Below are positions 12,865 to 21,775 of a DNA stretch of 64,000 nt, piece by piece (positions within the stretch are counted from its first letter, which is position 1; every line of letters begins with the position of its first letter). The stretch comes from Natronorubrum tibetense GA33 (lineage in GTDB: Archaea > Halobacteriota > Halobacteria > Halobacteriales > Natrialbaceae): positions 1,655,105-1,719,104 of the forward strand of contig NZ_KB913017.1 of the NCBI RefSeq assembly GCF_000383975.1, in the 5' to 3' direction. The notes below the pieces were generated by a model. The model was not told the origin of the DNA. It did not search any database and worked only from the letters and a program-made list of their open reading frames with translations. The translations under genes were made by a program, and so were the position numbers.

Positions 12865-14199
12865 ATGACCGACACTGCGTATCCGCCGATCAGCGAGCAA
12901 CTGGCGGAAGCCGCCGAGCAGAGCTCGACGAATCCTGAAATGGAATTTCAGGATCTCGAGGCCGCACAGGAGGAAGGCCGCCGAAAGATGGACTGGGCGA
13001 ACCAGCACATGCCCATCTTAGAGCACGTCCGTGAGGAGTTCGTCGCCAACCAGCCCTTCGAGGGCGAACGCATCGCGATGGCGATGCACGTCGAGGCGAA
13101 GACAGCGATCCTCGTCGAGACGCTTGCCGAGGGCGGCGCGGAAGTCGCCGTTACGGGCTGCAACCCGCTGTCGACCCATGACGACGTTTCCGCTGCACTC
13201 GACACTCACGAGAACATCACGAGCTATGCCAAACGCGGCGTCGACGACGAGGAGTACTACGCCGCGATCGAGGCCGTCATCGCCCACGAGCCGACCGTGA
13301 CGGTCGACGACGGGATGGACCTGGTCGCCGCGATCCACGAGGACTACCCCGAACTGATCGACGGCATCGTCGGCGGAGCCGAGGAGACCACCACGGGTGT
13401 CCACCGCCTGCGCGCGATGGACGAAGACGGCGCACTCGACTACCCCGTCTTCGCGGTCAACGACACCCCGATGAAGCGCCTGTTCGACAACGTTCACGGC
13501 ACCGGCGAGTCCTCGCTGGCCTCGATCGCCATGACCACGAACCTCTCGTGGGCCGGCAAAAACGTCGTCGTCGCCGGCTTCGGCTACTGCGGGAAGGGCG
13601 TCGCCCGGAAGGCGTCGGGCCAGAACGCGAACGTCATCGTCACCGAAGTCGAACCGCGCCGCGCACTCGAGGCCCACATGGAGGGCTACGACGTGATGCC
13701 GATGGCCGACGCGGCCGAGGTCGGTGACGTCTTCCTGACGACGACGGGCAACCGCGACATCATTGTCGAAGAGCACTTCGAATCGATGCAGGACGGCGTC
13801 CTCCTCGCCAACGCGGGCCACTTCGACATCGAGATCGACCTCGAGGCGCTCGACGATCTCGCGGTCGACCGCTACGAAGCCCGCGACGGCGTCGAAGCCT
13901 ACGAACTCGAGGACGGTCGCCGACTCAACGTTATCGCCGAGGGGCGACTGGTAAATCTTGCGGCCCCCATCTCGCTGGGCCACCCCGTCGAAGTGATGGA
14001 TCAGTCCTTCGGTATTCAGGCCGTCTGCGTGCGTGAAATGCTCGAGAACAGTGACGCCTACGAGGCCGGCGTCCACGACGTTCCCGACGAACTCGACAAG
14101 GAGATCGCCGAGATCAAACTCGCGGCCGAAGGCGTCGACTTCGATTCGCTGACTGACACCCAGCGCGACTACATGGGGAGCTGGGACCACGGGACGTAG
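12865..14199 (+). CDS. ahcY: Adenosylhomocysteinase
   Basis: NAD-dependent S-adenosylhomocysteine hydrolase, 444 residues, which splits SAH (or its deaminated form) to homocysteine and the nucleoside. The Rossmann NAD site GFGYCGKGVARKASG and the family blocks MHVEAKTAILVETL, GCNPLSTHDDVSAAL and EETTTGVHRL are clear, with GHPVEVMDQSF near the C-terminus. The ATG at 12865 fits the family N-terminus; an earlier TTG in frame is unlikely. It follows the SAH-deaminase-type gene by 1.5 kb on the same strand, which supports a shared SAH-recycling role. Confidence 0.93.
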   Translation: MTDTAYPPISEQLAEAAEQSSTNPEMEFQDLEAAQEEGRRKMDWANQHMPILEHVREEFVANQPFEGERIAMAMHVEAKTAILVETLAEGGAEVAVTGCNPLSTHDDVSAALDTHENITSYAKRGVDDEEYYAAIEAVIAHEPTVTVDDGMDLVAAIHEDYPELIDGIVGGAEETTTGVHRLRAMDEDGALDYPVFAVNDTPMKRLFDNVHGTGESSLASIAMTTNLSWAGKNVVVAGFGYCGKGVARKASGQNANVIVTEVEPRRALEAHMEGYDVMPMADAAEVGDVFLTTTGNRDIIVEEHFESMQDGVLLANAGHFDIEIDLEALDDLAVDRYEARDGVEAYELEDGRRLNVIAEGRLVNLAAPISLGHPVEVMDQSFGIQAVCVREMLENSDAYEAGVHDVPDELDKEIAEIKLAAEGVDFDSLTDTQRDYMGSWDHGT

Positions 14200-14307
14200 G
14201 CGATTTCACTTTGCTGCGGTGGCGCGCACTGGCGACGCGCTCGAACAGTGAGAGCACGTCGTCGACAGTGCGCGAGGGATGAGCGAGCGCCTCTGGCGTG
14301 AGCGTAG

Positions 14308-14357
14308 CGCGGAACCGCAGGTTCCGCGGACCATGCGAACGGGTGCGAAGCACCCGT
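14308..14357. repeat. Two adjacent perfect stem-loops
   Basis: Stem 1 is CGCGGAACC / GGTTCCGCG with a GCA loop (14308-14328). Stem 2 is ACGGGTGC / GCACCCGT with a GAA loop (14339-14357). They lie in the gene-free 14200-14494 spacer between convergent ahcY and the pseudo-receiver gene. The surrounding text looks like a common haloarchaeal intergenic repeat, and it may serve as a bidirectional terminator. Confidence 0.6.
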
Positions 14358-14494
14358 GAGCAGAAATCGGTTGGGGAGGCCGTGGAAATCGTTGCCGCTA
14401 GCACGAGCAGAACGCTTGTCTGTACCAGCGGTTGCTCCGAGAATAGCCTCGGTATCTCTCACACGCAACTTCACAACTCGAGCACCGCGTCCGG

Positions 14495-15373
14495 TTACGC
14501 TGTCTCGTTCGTTCCACCGTCACGAGCCGGCGTGTCCACCCCGAACACGAGGCTCCCGTCCTCTAACCCCCCGAGCCGAACCCTGACGTCGAACGGCTCG
14601 CCCGATCCTCGCAGTCCGGTACAGCTCCCGGTCCAGCGCCAGCCGTCCGCGACGGTCGGGATCGCGGTGGCCTCGAGGCGTTCGACACAGTCGTCGGTGA
14701 ACAACGTCTGCCAGACCGTCCCGCAGAGCGCGTCGCGATCGGCGCCGAACTGCATCGCGAACGATCGGTTGGCGAACTCGAGATGACCGTCGGGCGCGGC
14801 GATGGCGACCGCGTCCTGGGCGAGTTCGACGCTGGCGAGCGATCGGCGGGAGAGGGCGGCGAGTCGGCGGTGTTCGACGAGCGTCTCGACGCGGTGGCGC
14901 AGTCGGTCGGGAAGCGTCGTCGTGTCGGGGTGGGCGACGCAGTCGGCCCATCGATGCCTGTGGATCGCGTCGACGGCGACCGACGAGTCGTGGCTGTCGT
15001 CCACGAGAAAGACGATCGGCAGTGCGGGCGTTCGGTCAGTCATCCGATCGAGCAGGTCAAGGCCGTCTCCGTCCGCCAGCGTGTACTCGCTGACGAGACA
15101 GTCGACGTCCTCGAGCCGCGCCATCGCGTCCGTGATCGACTCGGCCGTCCGGATCGTGAACTCGTCCCCGGTGGTCGCCTCAAGGCGGTCACCGGACTGG
15201 TGACCGTTTGCGACGACGAGCGCAGTGATCGGGTCGGAGACCGGTGTGCAGTCGCCGTCGCTCGTCGCAGTCGACGGAATCATTTCCGCCGGGCCTCCGC
15301 TCGAGTCGGTCGATCGAGCCGGGCGCTGTCGATCATCGGTATCGAGCGTGTCGCACGGGCCGACAGTAGCCAC
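14495..15373 (-). CDS. Pseudo-receiver plus PAS-domain signalling protein
   Basis: Protein of 292 residues from a GTG at 15373, four bases after the HalOD1 stop; an ATG at 15283 is an alternative start. Residues about 48-165 resemble a haloarchaeal receiver domain but are degenerate. The N-terminal acidic pair is missing (ALVVANG), the phosphoacceptor Asp of the usual VSDY motif is Glu (CLVSEYTLADGDG), and the conserved Lys is absent. A PAS domain follows (about 185-285, starting at VELAQDAVAIAAPDG). There is no kinase or DNA-binding domain, so it is probably a protein-interaction or sensing partner within the HalOD1/PAS-GAF regulator group beside it. Confidence 0.75.
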   Translation of the reverse strand: MATVGPCDTLDTDDRQRPARSTDSSGGPAEMIPSTATSDGDCTPVSDPITALVVANGHQSGDRLEATTGDEFTIRTAESITDAMARLEDVDCLVSEYTLADGDGLDLLDRMTDRTPALPIVFLVDDSHDSSVAVDAIHRHRWADCVAHPDTTTLPDRLRHRVETLVEHRRLAALSRRSLASVELAQDAVAIAAPDGHLEFANRSFAMQFGADRDALCGTVWQTLFTDDCVERLEATAIPTVADGWRWTGSCTGLRGSGEPFDVRVRLGGLEDGSLVFGVDTPARDGGTNETA

Positions 15374-15376
15374 CGC

Positions 15377-15634
15377 TTACGCACGAACATGAACCGTTCC
15401 GTCGATCAGGATGGTCCCGTCGCTTCGGACTTCGACGGCGTGATCGCCGTACGAGAACTGTACCCGGCCGTTGACCGTCGTGTTCCCCGAAAATAGCTGG
15501 TCGAGCGCTTCGGGATCGACGACGTGATAAAGGGGCTCGAGTTCGGTCGGATCGGTCTCGGTCGCGTCGGCGAGGGCGTCGATAACGGTGAGACTGATCG
15601 AATCGTTGTGGTAGTCGAGCGTCGCTTCGGGCAT
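15377..15634 (-). CDS. HalOD1 output-domain protein
   Basis: Protein of 85 residues (99 if translation begins at 15676) consisting of a single HalOD1 domain. Typical features are the block LEPLYHVVDPEALDQLF, then the C-terminal beta strands with VQFSYGDHAVEVRSDGTI. HalOD1 is a haloarchaeal output module found alone or with receiver domains; its target is unknown. It is the first gene of a likely two-gene unit with the pseudo-receiver protein. The promoter region is a 47-bp near-perfect palindrome at 15674-15720. A paralogue lies at 29534-29857. Confidence 0.82.
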   Translation of the reverse strand: MPEATLDYHNDSISLTVIDALADATETDPTELEPLYHVVDPEALDQLFSGNTTVNGRVQFSYGDHAVEVRSDGTILIDGTVHVRA

Positions 15635-15673
15635 GATATCCGTTCGAACGCGAACGATGGCTATTCTCCTGTT

Positions 15674-15720
15674 CATTATACACGTAATCTCGCCCCGGTG
15701 GCGACACTACGTGTATAGTG
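15674..15720. promoter_or_regulatory. 47-bp near-perfect palindrome at the HalOD1 promoter
   Basis: Arms of 21 bases match at 18 positions around a 5-base loop. The core TATACACGTA (15677-15686) and TACGTGTATA (15708-15717) are perfect, with centres 31 bp apart, about three helical turns. Each arm contains a TATA-like sequence for leftward transcription, so a protein bound here would control the HalOD1 gene, and perhaps also the divergent regulator. Confidence 0.6.
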
Positions 15721-15831
15721 TCTGGACCGAAATCGAACGACGGCAACCGGGGTACTCGCACCGAATTCGTCCCGTCCCGATTCGATCGTCTCTTACCTAT
15801 CGAACGCCTCTTGGAGAACTCGAGCGAATTT

Positions 15832-15844
15832 AATTCACTGAATT
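15832..15844. promoter_or_regulatory. 13-bp palindrome upstream of the PAS/GAF regulator
   Basis: AATTCA-C-TGAATT is perfect and overlaps an AT-rich promoter-like stretch (15827-15844) about 55-65 bases before the chosen start. It is a possible operator; it could also be a chance result of AT richness. Confidence 0.3.
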
Positions 15845-15896
15845 GGTCCGGACACTGAACCACGAACGTCATTTGCGGGCGTTGCGTACCCGTTGT

Positions 15897-18800
15897 ATGG
15901 CTTTCCCTTCGTCTTGTAGGGGGTCGTTCGCGCGTCTCTCCAATCGAGAGACACGAGTGTTCGTTCTTGCCCTCTCGCTCGTGTTCGGTGCGTGGATCGG
16001 TCTGCTGATCGTTGCGTCGAATTCCGTGGGACCGGCCGCATCGATAGCATCTAGTCCGATAGCGGAATCGACGCCGGACGTTCCGGTCGTTCTGCCGCTG
16101 CTGTTCGGACTCGCCGCGTCCGGCGGTCCGGATCGGGATACTGTCCTCGAGCGACTCGCGACCGACCTCGAGTCGTTCGTCGCCGAGTTCGCGGCCGACA
16201 GTTCGCTGCCGGCGGCGAGCCGGGATGGAACTGGCCGGAGCGGGAGGCCAGGAGACGGAACGAGTCGGAACGGAGGCGCTGGGGACGCGACGGAACGGGA
16301 CGAGACGGATCCGGATGCCTCGGTCCCGAACGAACAAGCCGCGGATGCATCGGCACGAGTCGGCGCAGGCGAGGTCCGAGAGGTGGAGCCGACGTTCGAC
16401 CTCGAGCGCGACGACGAACTGGGCCGACTGTCGGCGGCCATCGAAACGCTCGCGACGATGGTTCGAGAACGCGACCGACAGTTCGAGGCGGTCTTCGACG
16501 ATCCGAACACGCTCGTCGCTCTGCTCGACCCGGATGGCACGGTGCGACGGATCAACGAGACGGCCTTCGAGTACGTCGATATCGATGGGGAGGCAGCGAT
16601 CGGCGAGCCGTTCCGAGCGACGCCCTGGTGGTCGGAGACGCCGACAGCGGACGTACAGGAATGGATCGACCGCGCGGGGGATGGAGAGTACGTCGAGTAC
16701 GACGCGCATCTGGATCAGCCGACTGGGAGCCGACAGTGGGTGACCGGCACGTTTCGTCCAGTGACGAACGAAACGGGTGACGTCGTGTCGATCGTCGTCT
16801 CCGCCCGCGATATCACGGCTCGCAAGAAACACGAACGACGGCTGGAAACGACGAGTACACGACTCGAGGCACTGTTCGAGAGCTCTCCCGACATGATCGA
16901 TGTCCTCGACAGCGACGGACGGATCGTCGACGCGAATCGACGGCTCTGTGACGAACTCGGGTACGATGAGGACGAGTTGCTCGGAACGGAAATCTGGACG
17001 TACGATCAGTCGGTCGACGCAGACGACGTTCAGTCGATACTCGAGTCGCTGTCGGTCGGTGATCGACGGAAGTTCGAGGGGCGATATCGGCGTCGCGACG
17101 GCTCGGAATTTCCCGTGGAGGTGCACCTGCTCCACCTCGATCTCGCGGAGGCGAATCGATACATGGCTATCAGCCGCGACATCTCCGAACAGAAGGCCCG
17201 CGAACGGGAGTTACAGCGGCACACGACGTACACCGACGAGTTGCTCGACGCCGTCGACGACGTCTTCTACGTTATCGACGAGAACGGTGATGTTCAGCGG
17301 TGGAACGAGACGCTCCCGTCGGTGACCGGCTTCTCGGCGGCGGAGATCGAGTCGATGAACGCCGCCGAGTTCTTTACGCCCGCGGATCAGCAACTGGTCG
17401 CCGAGACGATCGACGAGGCGCTCGAGACCGGCTCTGCGCGAGTGGAGGTGTCGCTGCTCACCGCCGATGGCGAGTCGATACCCTACGAGTTCGTCGGTTC
17501 CAGACTCGAGGATCTCGACGGGAACTCCGTCGTCACGGGGATCGGTCGCGATATCTCCGAACGCAAAGAGCGCGAACGCCAGCTCTCGACGTTGATGAGC
17601 AACGTTCCGGGAATGGTATACCGGTGTCGCAACGAGCCGGACTGGCCGTTCGACTTCATCAGCGAGGGCTGTTTCGAACTCACGGGCTACGACCCCGAAA
17701 CGCTAGAGAACGGCGACGTGAGCTGGGCTTCGGATATCATCCTCGAGCGACACGACGAGCTGTGGGAGACGGTCCAGCAGGCTCTCACGAACCAGGAGCC
17801 GTTTCAAGTAAATTTCCCGATCGAGACGGCCGACGGCGACCGCCGCTGGGTCCGCGAACGCGGACGAGGCGTTTTCGACGAGAACGGCGACCTCGAGTCA
17901 CTGGAGGGCGTGATCACCGACGTCACCGAGCAGACCGAGAACGAACGACGGCTCGAACGGACGACGCGGCTTCTCGAGCAGTCCCAACAGCTAGCCAACA
18001 TCGGGGCCTGGGAGCTCGACGTGACGGCGGAGCCGTACGATCTCGAGTGGACCGACGAGGTCTCCCGGATTCACAGGCTGTCGCCAAGCGAGGAGATCGA
18101 TCTGGAACGGTCATTCGACTTCTATCATCCGGCGGATCAGACTGAGATCCGGACGGCAGTCGAGCGCGCCATCGAAGCAGGCGAATCGTACGAGCTGGAA
18201 CTTCGCCTGGTTACGGACGACGGCGACCAGCGGTGGGTACGCACGATCGGTGAACCGGTCCGCGAAGACGGGACCGTCGTCAAGATTCAGGGCTCGATCC
18301 AGGACATTACCAACCGCAAGCGACGCGAACGCGAACTCGAGCGCTACGAGACGATCATTCAGGCGGTCGGTGACCCGGTCTATACGCTCGACGAATCGGG
18401 TGAGTTCCAGTTCGTAAACGACGCGATGGAGCCACTTACGGGGTACGATCTCGATCGGCTGCTCGAGTGGGACGTCGCGGACGTTATGACGAGCGCGGAT
18501 CTCGAGGCGGCCAGAGAATTGGTACGTGACCTGCTCCGCGAGGGCGAACCGTACGGGACCTTCGAGATGGGTCTCGAGACAGCGGACGGCGACGTGATCG
18601 AGGTCGAAAACCACGTCGCGCTGTTGCCGATGGACGACGGCGAGTTCGCCGGCACCGCGGGTGTCGTCCGCGACATCACCGAGCGCAAGGAGCGCGAACG
18701 CGACCTCGAGCGAACGGCCGATCTGTTAGCGCGCGTCCAGCGCATAGCGAAAGTCGGCGGCTGGGAACTGGACATCGACGCCGAGCCGCCGGAAGCGACC

Positions 18801-20804
18801 TGGACCGAAGAGTGCTATCGGTTGCACGGCCTGTCTCGCGACGTCACACCGACGCTCGAGACGACTCTCGAGTGCTATCACCCCGAGGATCGATCGTTCG
18901 TTCGTACCCGACTCAGGAACGCGATGGACGCCGAACAGGGGTACGATTTCGAAGGGCGACTGCAACCCGACGAGGACGAGATCAGGTGGGTTCGAGCCAC
19001 CGGTGAACCGATCTTCGACGCGGCGGGCGACCTGCGCGCGTACCGCGGCTCGATCAAGGACATCTCCGAACAGAAAGGGCGGGAACTCGCACTCGAGTCG
19101 CTCCACGACACCGCGCGAGAGCTGCTCAACGCCGAGACGGAGACGGCGGTCGCGGAACTGGTCGTCGAGACGGCCGCGAATATCCTCGAGTCGGGGAACG
19201 CGGGAGTTTACCTGCTGAATTCGGCAACGAACCGGTTCGAGCCGACCGCGCTCACGGACGAGTTCGTCGATCGGACCGGCGGCGCGCCGTCGATCGCGGT
19301 CGGTGACAACGACTCCGTGCTCTGGAACACGTATCTCGCCGGCTCGCAGACGGTCGTCGACGACGCCGCAACCGGCGCCCGGTCGCCGCTGTTCGGCGGC
19401 GACGTGCCGGGGGGCTTGCTGGTCCCGATCGGCGACCACGGAGTGTTCGTCCTGGTCGCTCCACCCGCCACGATCGACGACGAGGCGCGACGGCTGGTCG
19501 AAACTCTCGTCGCGACGACCGAAGCCGCGTTCGACCGCCTCGAGAGCGAGGCGAGCCTCCGGGAACGCGATGCGGAGCTGGAAGCACAGAACCGCCGGCT
19601 TCGCCGCCAGATCCAGATTACCGAGATCATCAGGGGTATCGACCGATCGCTCATCGGCGCCAACAACCGCGGGGAGATCGAACGAACCGTTCCCGAACGG
19701 CTCGTCGAAGGCGACACCGTCGCGTTCGCCTGGATCGGCGACGTCGACGCCGCTGGAACGACGCTCGAGCCGCGGAGCTGGGCCGGCGACGAACCGGAGT
19801 ATCTGGACGCCGTGTCGTTCGATCTCGACGACGGTGCCGACGAGCCGGCTGTGCGGACAATCCGATCGGAGACACCGTCGGTCGTGGAGAACGTCGTCGA
19901 CGGACTCAAAGACGAGCCGTGGCGGACCAGTGCACTCGACGCGGGCTTCCAGTCGGTGCTCTCCGTGCCGCTGTCGTTCGAAGAGTACAGCTACGGCGTG
20001 CTCACGGTGTACGCCGACGAGCCGAACGCCTTCACCGACCTTGAGCGAACGGTGTTCGCGGAACTCGGAGAGGGGATCGCGAACGCGACGAACGCGGCGA
20101 AGACCCAGGAGGCGTTGCACGCGGAGACGCTCGTCGAACTCACGCTCGCGCTCGAGGAGAGCGACGACGCGCTGTCCCAAATCGCGAGAAAGACCGGCGC
20201 GACCGTCGAGTACGAGGGCCTTGGCGTCGACTCCGGCTCGGAAACGGTGCTGTTCTTCGAGACGAACGGGGCCGCGCCGGCCGATGTCCGTACCGTCCTC
20301 GACGATCTCGTCTCCGTGACGGACGCTCGACTCGTCACCGAGTCGGACGAGCAGTGTCTGTTCGAGGCGACCGTCACGGGCGACCTCGTCGCCTCTCGAC
20401 TGGTTCGTCACGGCGCCAGCCCGCGGTCGATCACCGCAGACGGCGACCGGACGACGATTACCGTCGACGTTCCCACGACCACCGACGTCAGAGAGTTCGT
20501 CGAGATGCTCGCCGAGCGGTACGCCGGCGTGGAACTCCAGTCGCGGCGCCACGTCAGGCGAACGTCCAACACGAGACAGCTGATGTCGCTGTTCGACGAG
20601 CTAACGGATCGCCAACTCGAGGTGCTCCGGACGGCGTACTTGGCCGGTTTCTTCGAGTGGCCCCGCGAGAGCACCGGCGAGGAGATCGCCGAGATGCTCG
20701 AGGTAACCCAGCCGACGGTCAACCGGCACCTCCGGATCGGCCAGCAGCGACTGTTGGCCCAGCTGTTCGAGAACGGCGCGCTCTCGTTCGCCGACGAAGC
20801 GTAA
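15897..20804 (+). CDS. Giant membrane-anchored PAS x7 / GAF x2 / HTH regulator (Bat-like)
   Basis: Protein of 1635 residues. A transmembrane helix (about 21-41) and a second hydrophobic stretch (62-76) are followed by a low-complexity Arg/Asp/Gly linker and a HAMP-like ELGRLSAAIETLATMV segment. Seven PAS/PAC units follow, at about 194-311, 315-434, 441-558, 561-681, 684-808, 811-934 and 938-1058, most ending in DIS/DIT plus charged heptads. Then come GAF domains at about 1068-1214 and 1241-1401, a bacterio-opsin-activator-type domain (about 1411-1558), and a C-terminal HTH with LTDRQLEVLRTAYLAGFFEWPR (in two parts) and TGEEIAEMLEVTQPTVNRHL. There is no histidine kinase, so it probably couples ligand sensing directly to transcription from the membrane. 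The ATG at 15897 is preferred over 15843. Confidence 0.88.
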   Translation: MAFPSSCRGSFARLSNRETRVFVLALSLVFGAWIGLLIVASNSVGPAASIASSPIAESTPDVPVVLPLLFGLAASGGPDRDTVLERLATDLESFVAEFAADSSLPAASRDGTGRSGRPGDGTSRNGGAGDATERDETDPDASVPNEQAADASARVGAGEVREVEPTFDLERDDELGRLSAAIETLATMVRERDRQFEAVFDDPNTLVALLDPDGTVRRINETAFEYVDIDGEAAIGEPFRATPWWSETPTADVQEWIDRAGDGEYVEYDAHLDQPTGSRQWVTGTFRPVTNETGDVVSIVVSARDITARKKHERRLETTSTRLEALFESSPDMIDVLDSDGRIVDANRRLCDELGYDEDELLGTEIWTYDQSVDADDVQSILESLSVGDRRKFEGRYRRRDGSEFPVEVHLLHLDLAEANRYMAISRDISEQKARERELQRHTTYTDELLDAVDDVFYVIDENGDVQRWNETLPSVTGFSAAEIESMNAAEFFTPADQQLVAETIDEALETGSARVEVSLLTADGESIPYEFVGSRLEDLDGNSVVTGIGRDISERKERERQLSTLMSNVPGMVYRCRNEPDWPFDFISEGCFELTGYDPETLENGDVSWASDIILERHDELWETVQQALTNQEPFQVNFPIETADGDRRWVRERGRGVFDENGDLESLEGVITDVTEQTENERRLERTTRLLEQSQQLANIGAWELDVTAEPYDLEWTDEVSRIHRLSPSEEIDLERSFDFYHPADQTEIRTAVERAIEAGESYELELRLVTDDGDQRWVRTIGEPVREDGTVVKIQGSIQDITNRKRRERELERYETIIQAVGDPVYTLDESGEFQFVNDAMEPLTGYDLDRLLEWDVADVMTSADLEAARELVRDLLREGEPYGTFEMGLETADGDVIEVENHVALLPMDDGEFAGTAGVVRDITERKERERDLERTADLLARVQRIAKVGGWELDIDAEPPEATWTEECYRLHGLSRDVTPTLETTLECYHPEDRSFVRTRLRNAMDAEQGYDFEGRLQPDEDEIRWVRATGEPIFDAAGDLRAYRGSIKDISEQKGRELALESLHDTARELLNAETETAVAELVVETAANILESGNAGVYLLNSATNRFEPTALTDEFVDRTGGAPSIAVGDNDSVLWNTYLAGSQTVVDDAATGARSPLFGGDVPGGLLVPIGDHGVFVLVAPPATIDDEARRLVETLVATTEAAFDRLESEASLRERDAELEAQNRRLRRQIQITEIIRGIDRSLIGANNRGEIERTVPERLVEGDTVAFAWIGDVDAAGTTLEPRSWAGDEPEYLDAVSFDLDDGADEPAVRTIRSETPSVVENVVDGLKDEPWRTSALDAGFQSVLSVPLSFEEYSYGVLTVYADEPNAFTDLERTVFAELGEGIANATNAAKTQEALHAETLVELTLALEESDDALSQIARKTGATVEYEGLGVDSGSETVLFFETNGAAPADVRTVLDDLVSVTDARLVTESDEQCLFEATVTGDLVASRLVRHGASPRSITADGDRTTITVDVPTTTDVREFVEMLAERYAGVELQSRRHVRRTSNTRQLMSLFDELTDRQLEVLRTAYLAGFFEWPRESTGEEIAEMLEVTQPTVNRHLRIGQQRLLAQLFENGALSFADEA

Positions 20805-20882
20805 GCCGTCCGTTCAGTCGGTCGTTCTCGATGCTGTTTCGAGAAAGGAACATCCAAGGAGGGCGACGCCGTAGCCGACCGC

Positions 20883-21713
20883 ATGGAAACGCCCTCGCAC
20901 TCGGAACAGCGTGACGGTGCGCCGCTCCGATCGACGTTCGTCGCGATCGGATTGACGGTCTTCGGCCTCCTCATGGCGGAGTTCGCAACGATCCCCGCCT
21001 TCCTGGTTGATCCCTCACTGCTCGATGCCGTCATGGGCGGCTCGCTGGGCGACGCCTCGATGGGCGGTCGGGCACTCCTCCTGATGTTGAACTTCGTCGG
21101 GATGGCGCTGGCCGGCGTGATCTATCTGTTCGCCACCGATCGCGGGCTGTCGTGGATCGATCTCCGCGTCCCGACCCGAAACGACTGGAAGTACCTGATC
21201 GGCGGCAGCGTCGGTGTTATCGTGTTTCTCTATGCGGTGAGTATCCTCTTTATGCTGCTCGACGTCCCCGCCGCGGAGAGTCAGGTGATGGATATCGTCG
21301 GCGAGAACCAGACGATGATCCTGATCATGATCTTCATCGTCTTTTTCTTCAACGCCCCCGCCGAGGAGTTCCTCTTCCGGAACGTTATCCAGAAACGACT
21401 CTACGAGGGCTTTTCGCGGACGAACGCGATTCTGGTCACGAGCGTCATCTTCGCGGCCGTCCACCTTCCGATGTACCTCCTCGCCGAGACGTTCGTCGCG
21501 ACGCTCGCGTCGCTGACGATCATGTTCGGCGGCTCGGTGATCTTCGGCTACCTCTACGCGAAGACCGACAACCTGCTGGTGCCGACCATCGCCCACGCCG
21601 TGCTCAACGCCTTCCAGTTCACGATGCTCTATCTCGCGATCGAGTTCGGGCTGGACGAGGCCGAGACCGCACCGTCGCTGGTGCTCGAGGCGGTTGCGAT
21701 GATCCCGCTGTAG
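20883..21713 (+). CDS. CPBP-family intramembrane metalloprotease
   Basis: Protein of 276 residues with about seven hydrophobic segments and the CAAX-protease/bacteriocin-processing (Abi) motifs: APAEEFLFRNVIQ (EExxxR), FAAVHLPMY (second His motif) and PTIAHAVLNAFQF (HxxxN). The family cleaves within the membrane; in archaea the substrates are mostly unknown. It follows the giant regulator by 78 bases on the same strand, with hjc next, but there is no evidence for an operon. Confidence 0.88.
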   Translation: METPSHSEQRDGAPLRSTFVAIGLTVFGLLMAEFATIPAFLVDPSLLDAVMGGSLGDASMGGRALLLMLNFVGMALAGVIYLFATDRGLSWIDLRVPTRNDWKYLIGGSVGVIVFLYAVSILFMLLDVPAAESQVMDIVGENQTMILIMIFIVFFFNAPAEEFLFRNVIQKRLYEGFSRTNAILVTSVIFAAVHLPMYLLAETFVATLASLTIMFGGSVIFGYLYAKTDNLLVPTIAHAVLNAFQFTMLYLAIEFGLDEAETAPSLVLEAVAMIPL

Positions 21714-21746
21714 TCGCCCGATCAGTGTCGCCGCGTTCTCCCTCCC

Positions 21747-21753
21747 TTTATTA
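21747..21753 (+). promoter_or_regulatory. TATA-like box of hjc
   Basis: TTTATTA lies about 26 bases before the ATG at 21776, which predicts a leaderless mRNA and supports that start over 21764. Confidence 0.5.
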
Positions 21754-21775
21754 GGGCAGGCGGGTGAGAGCGTGT

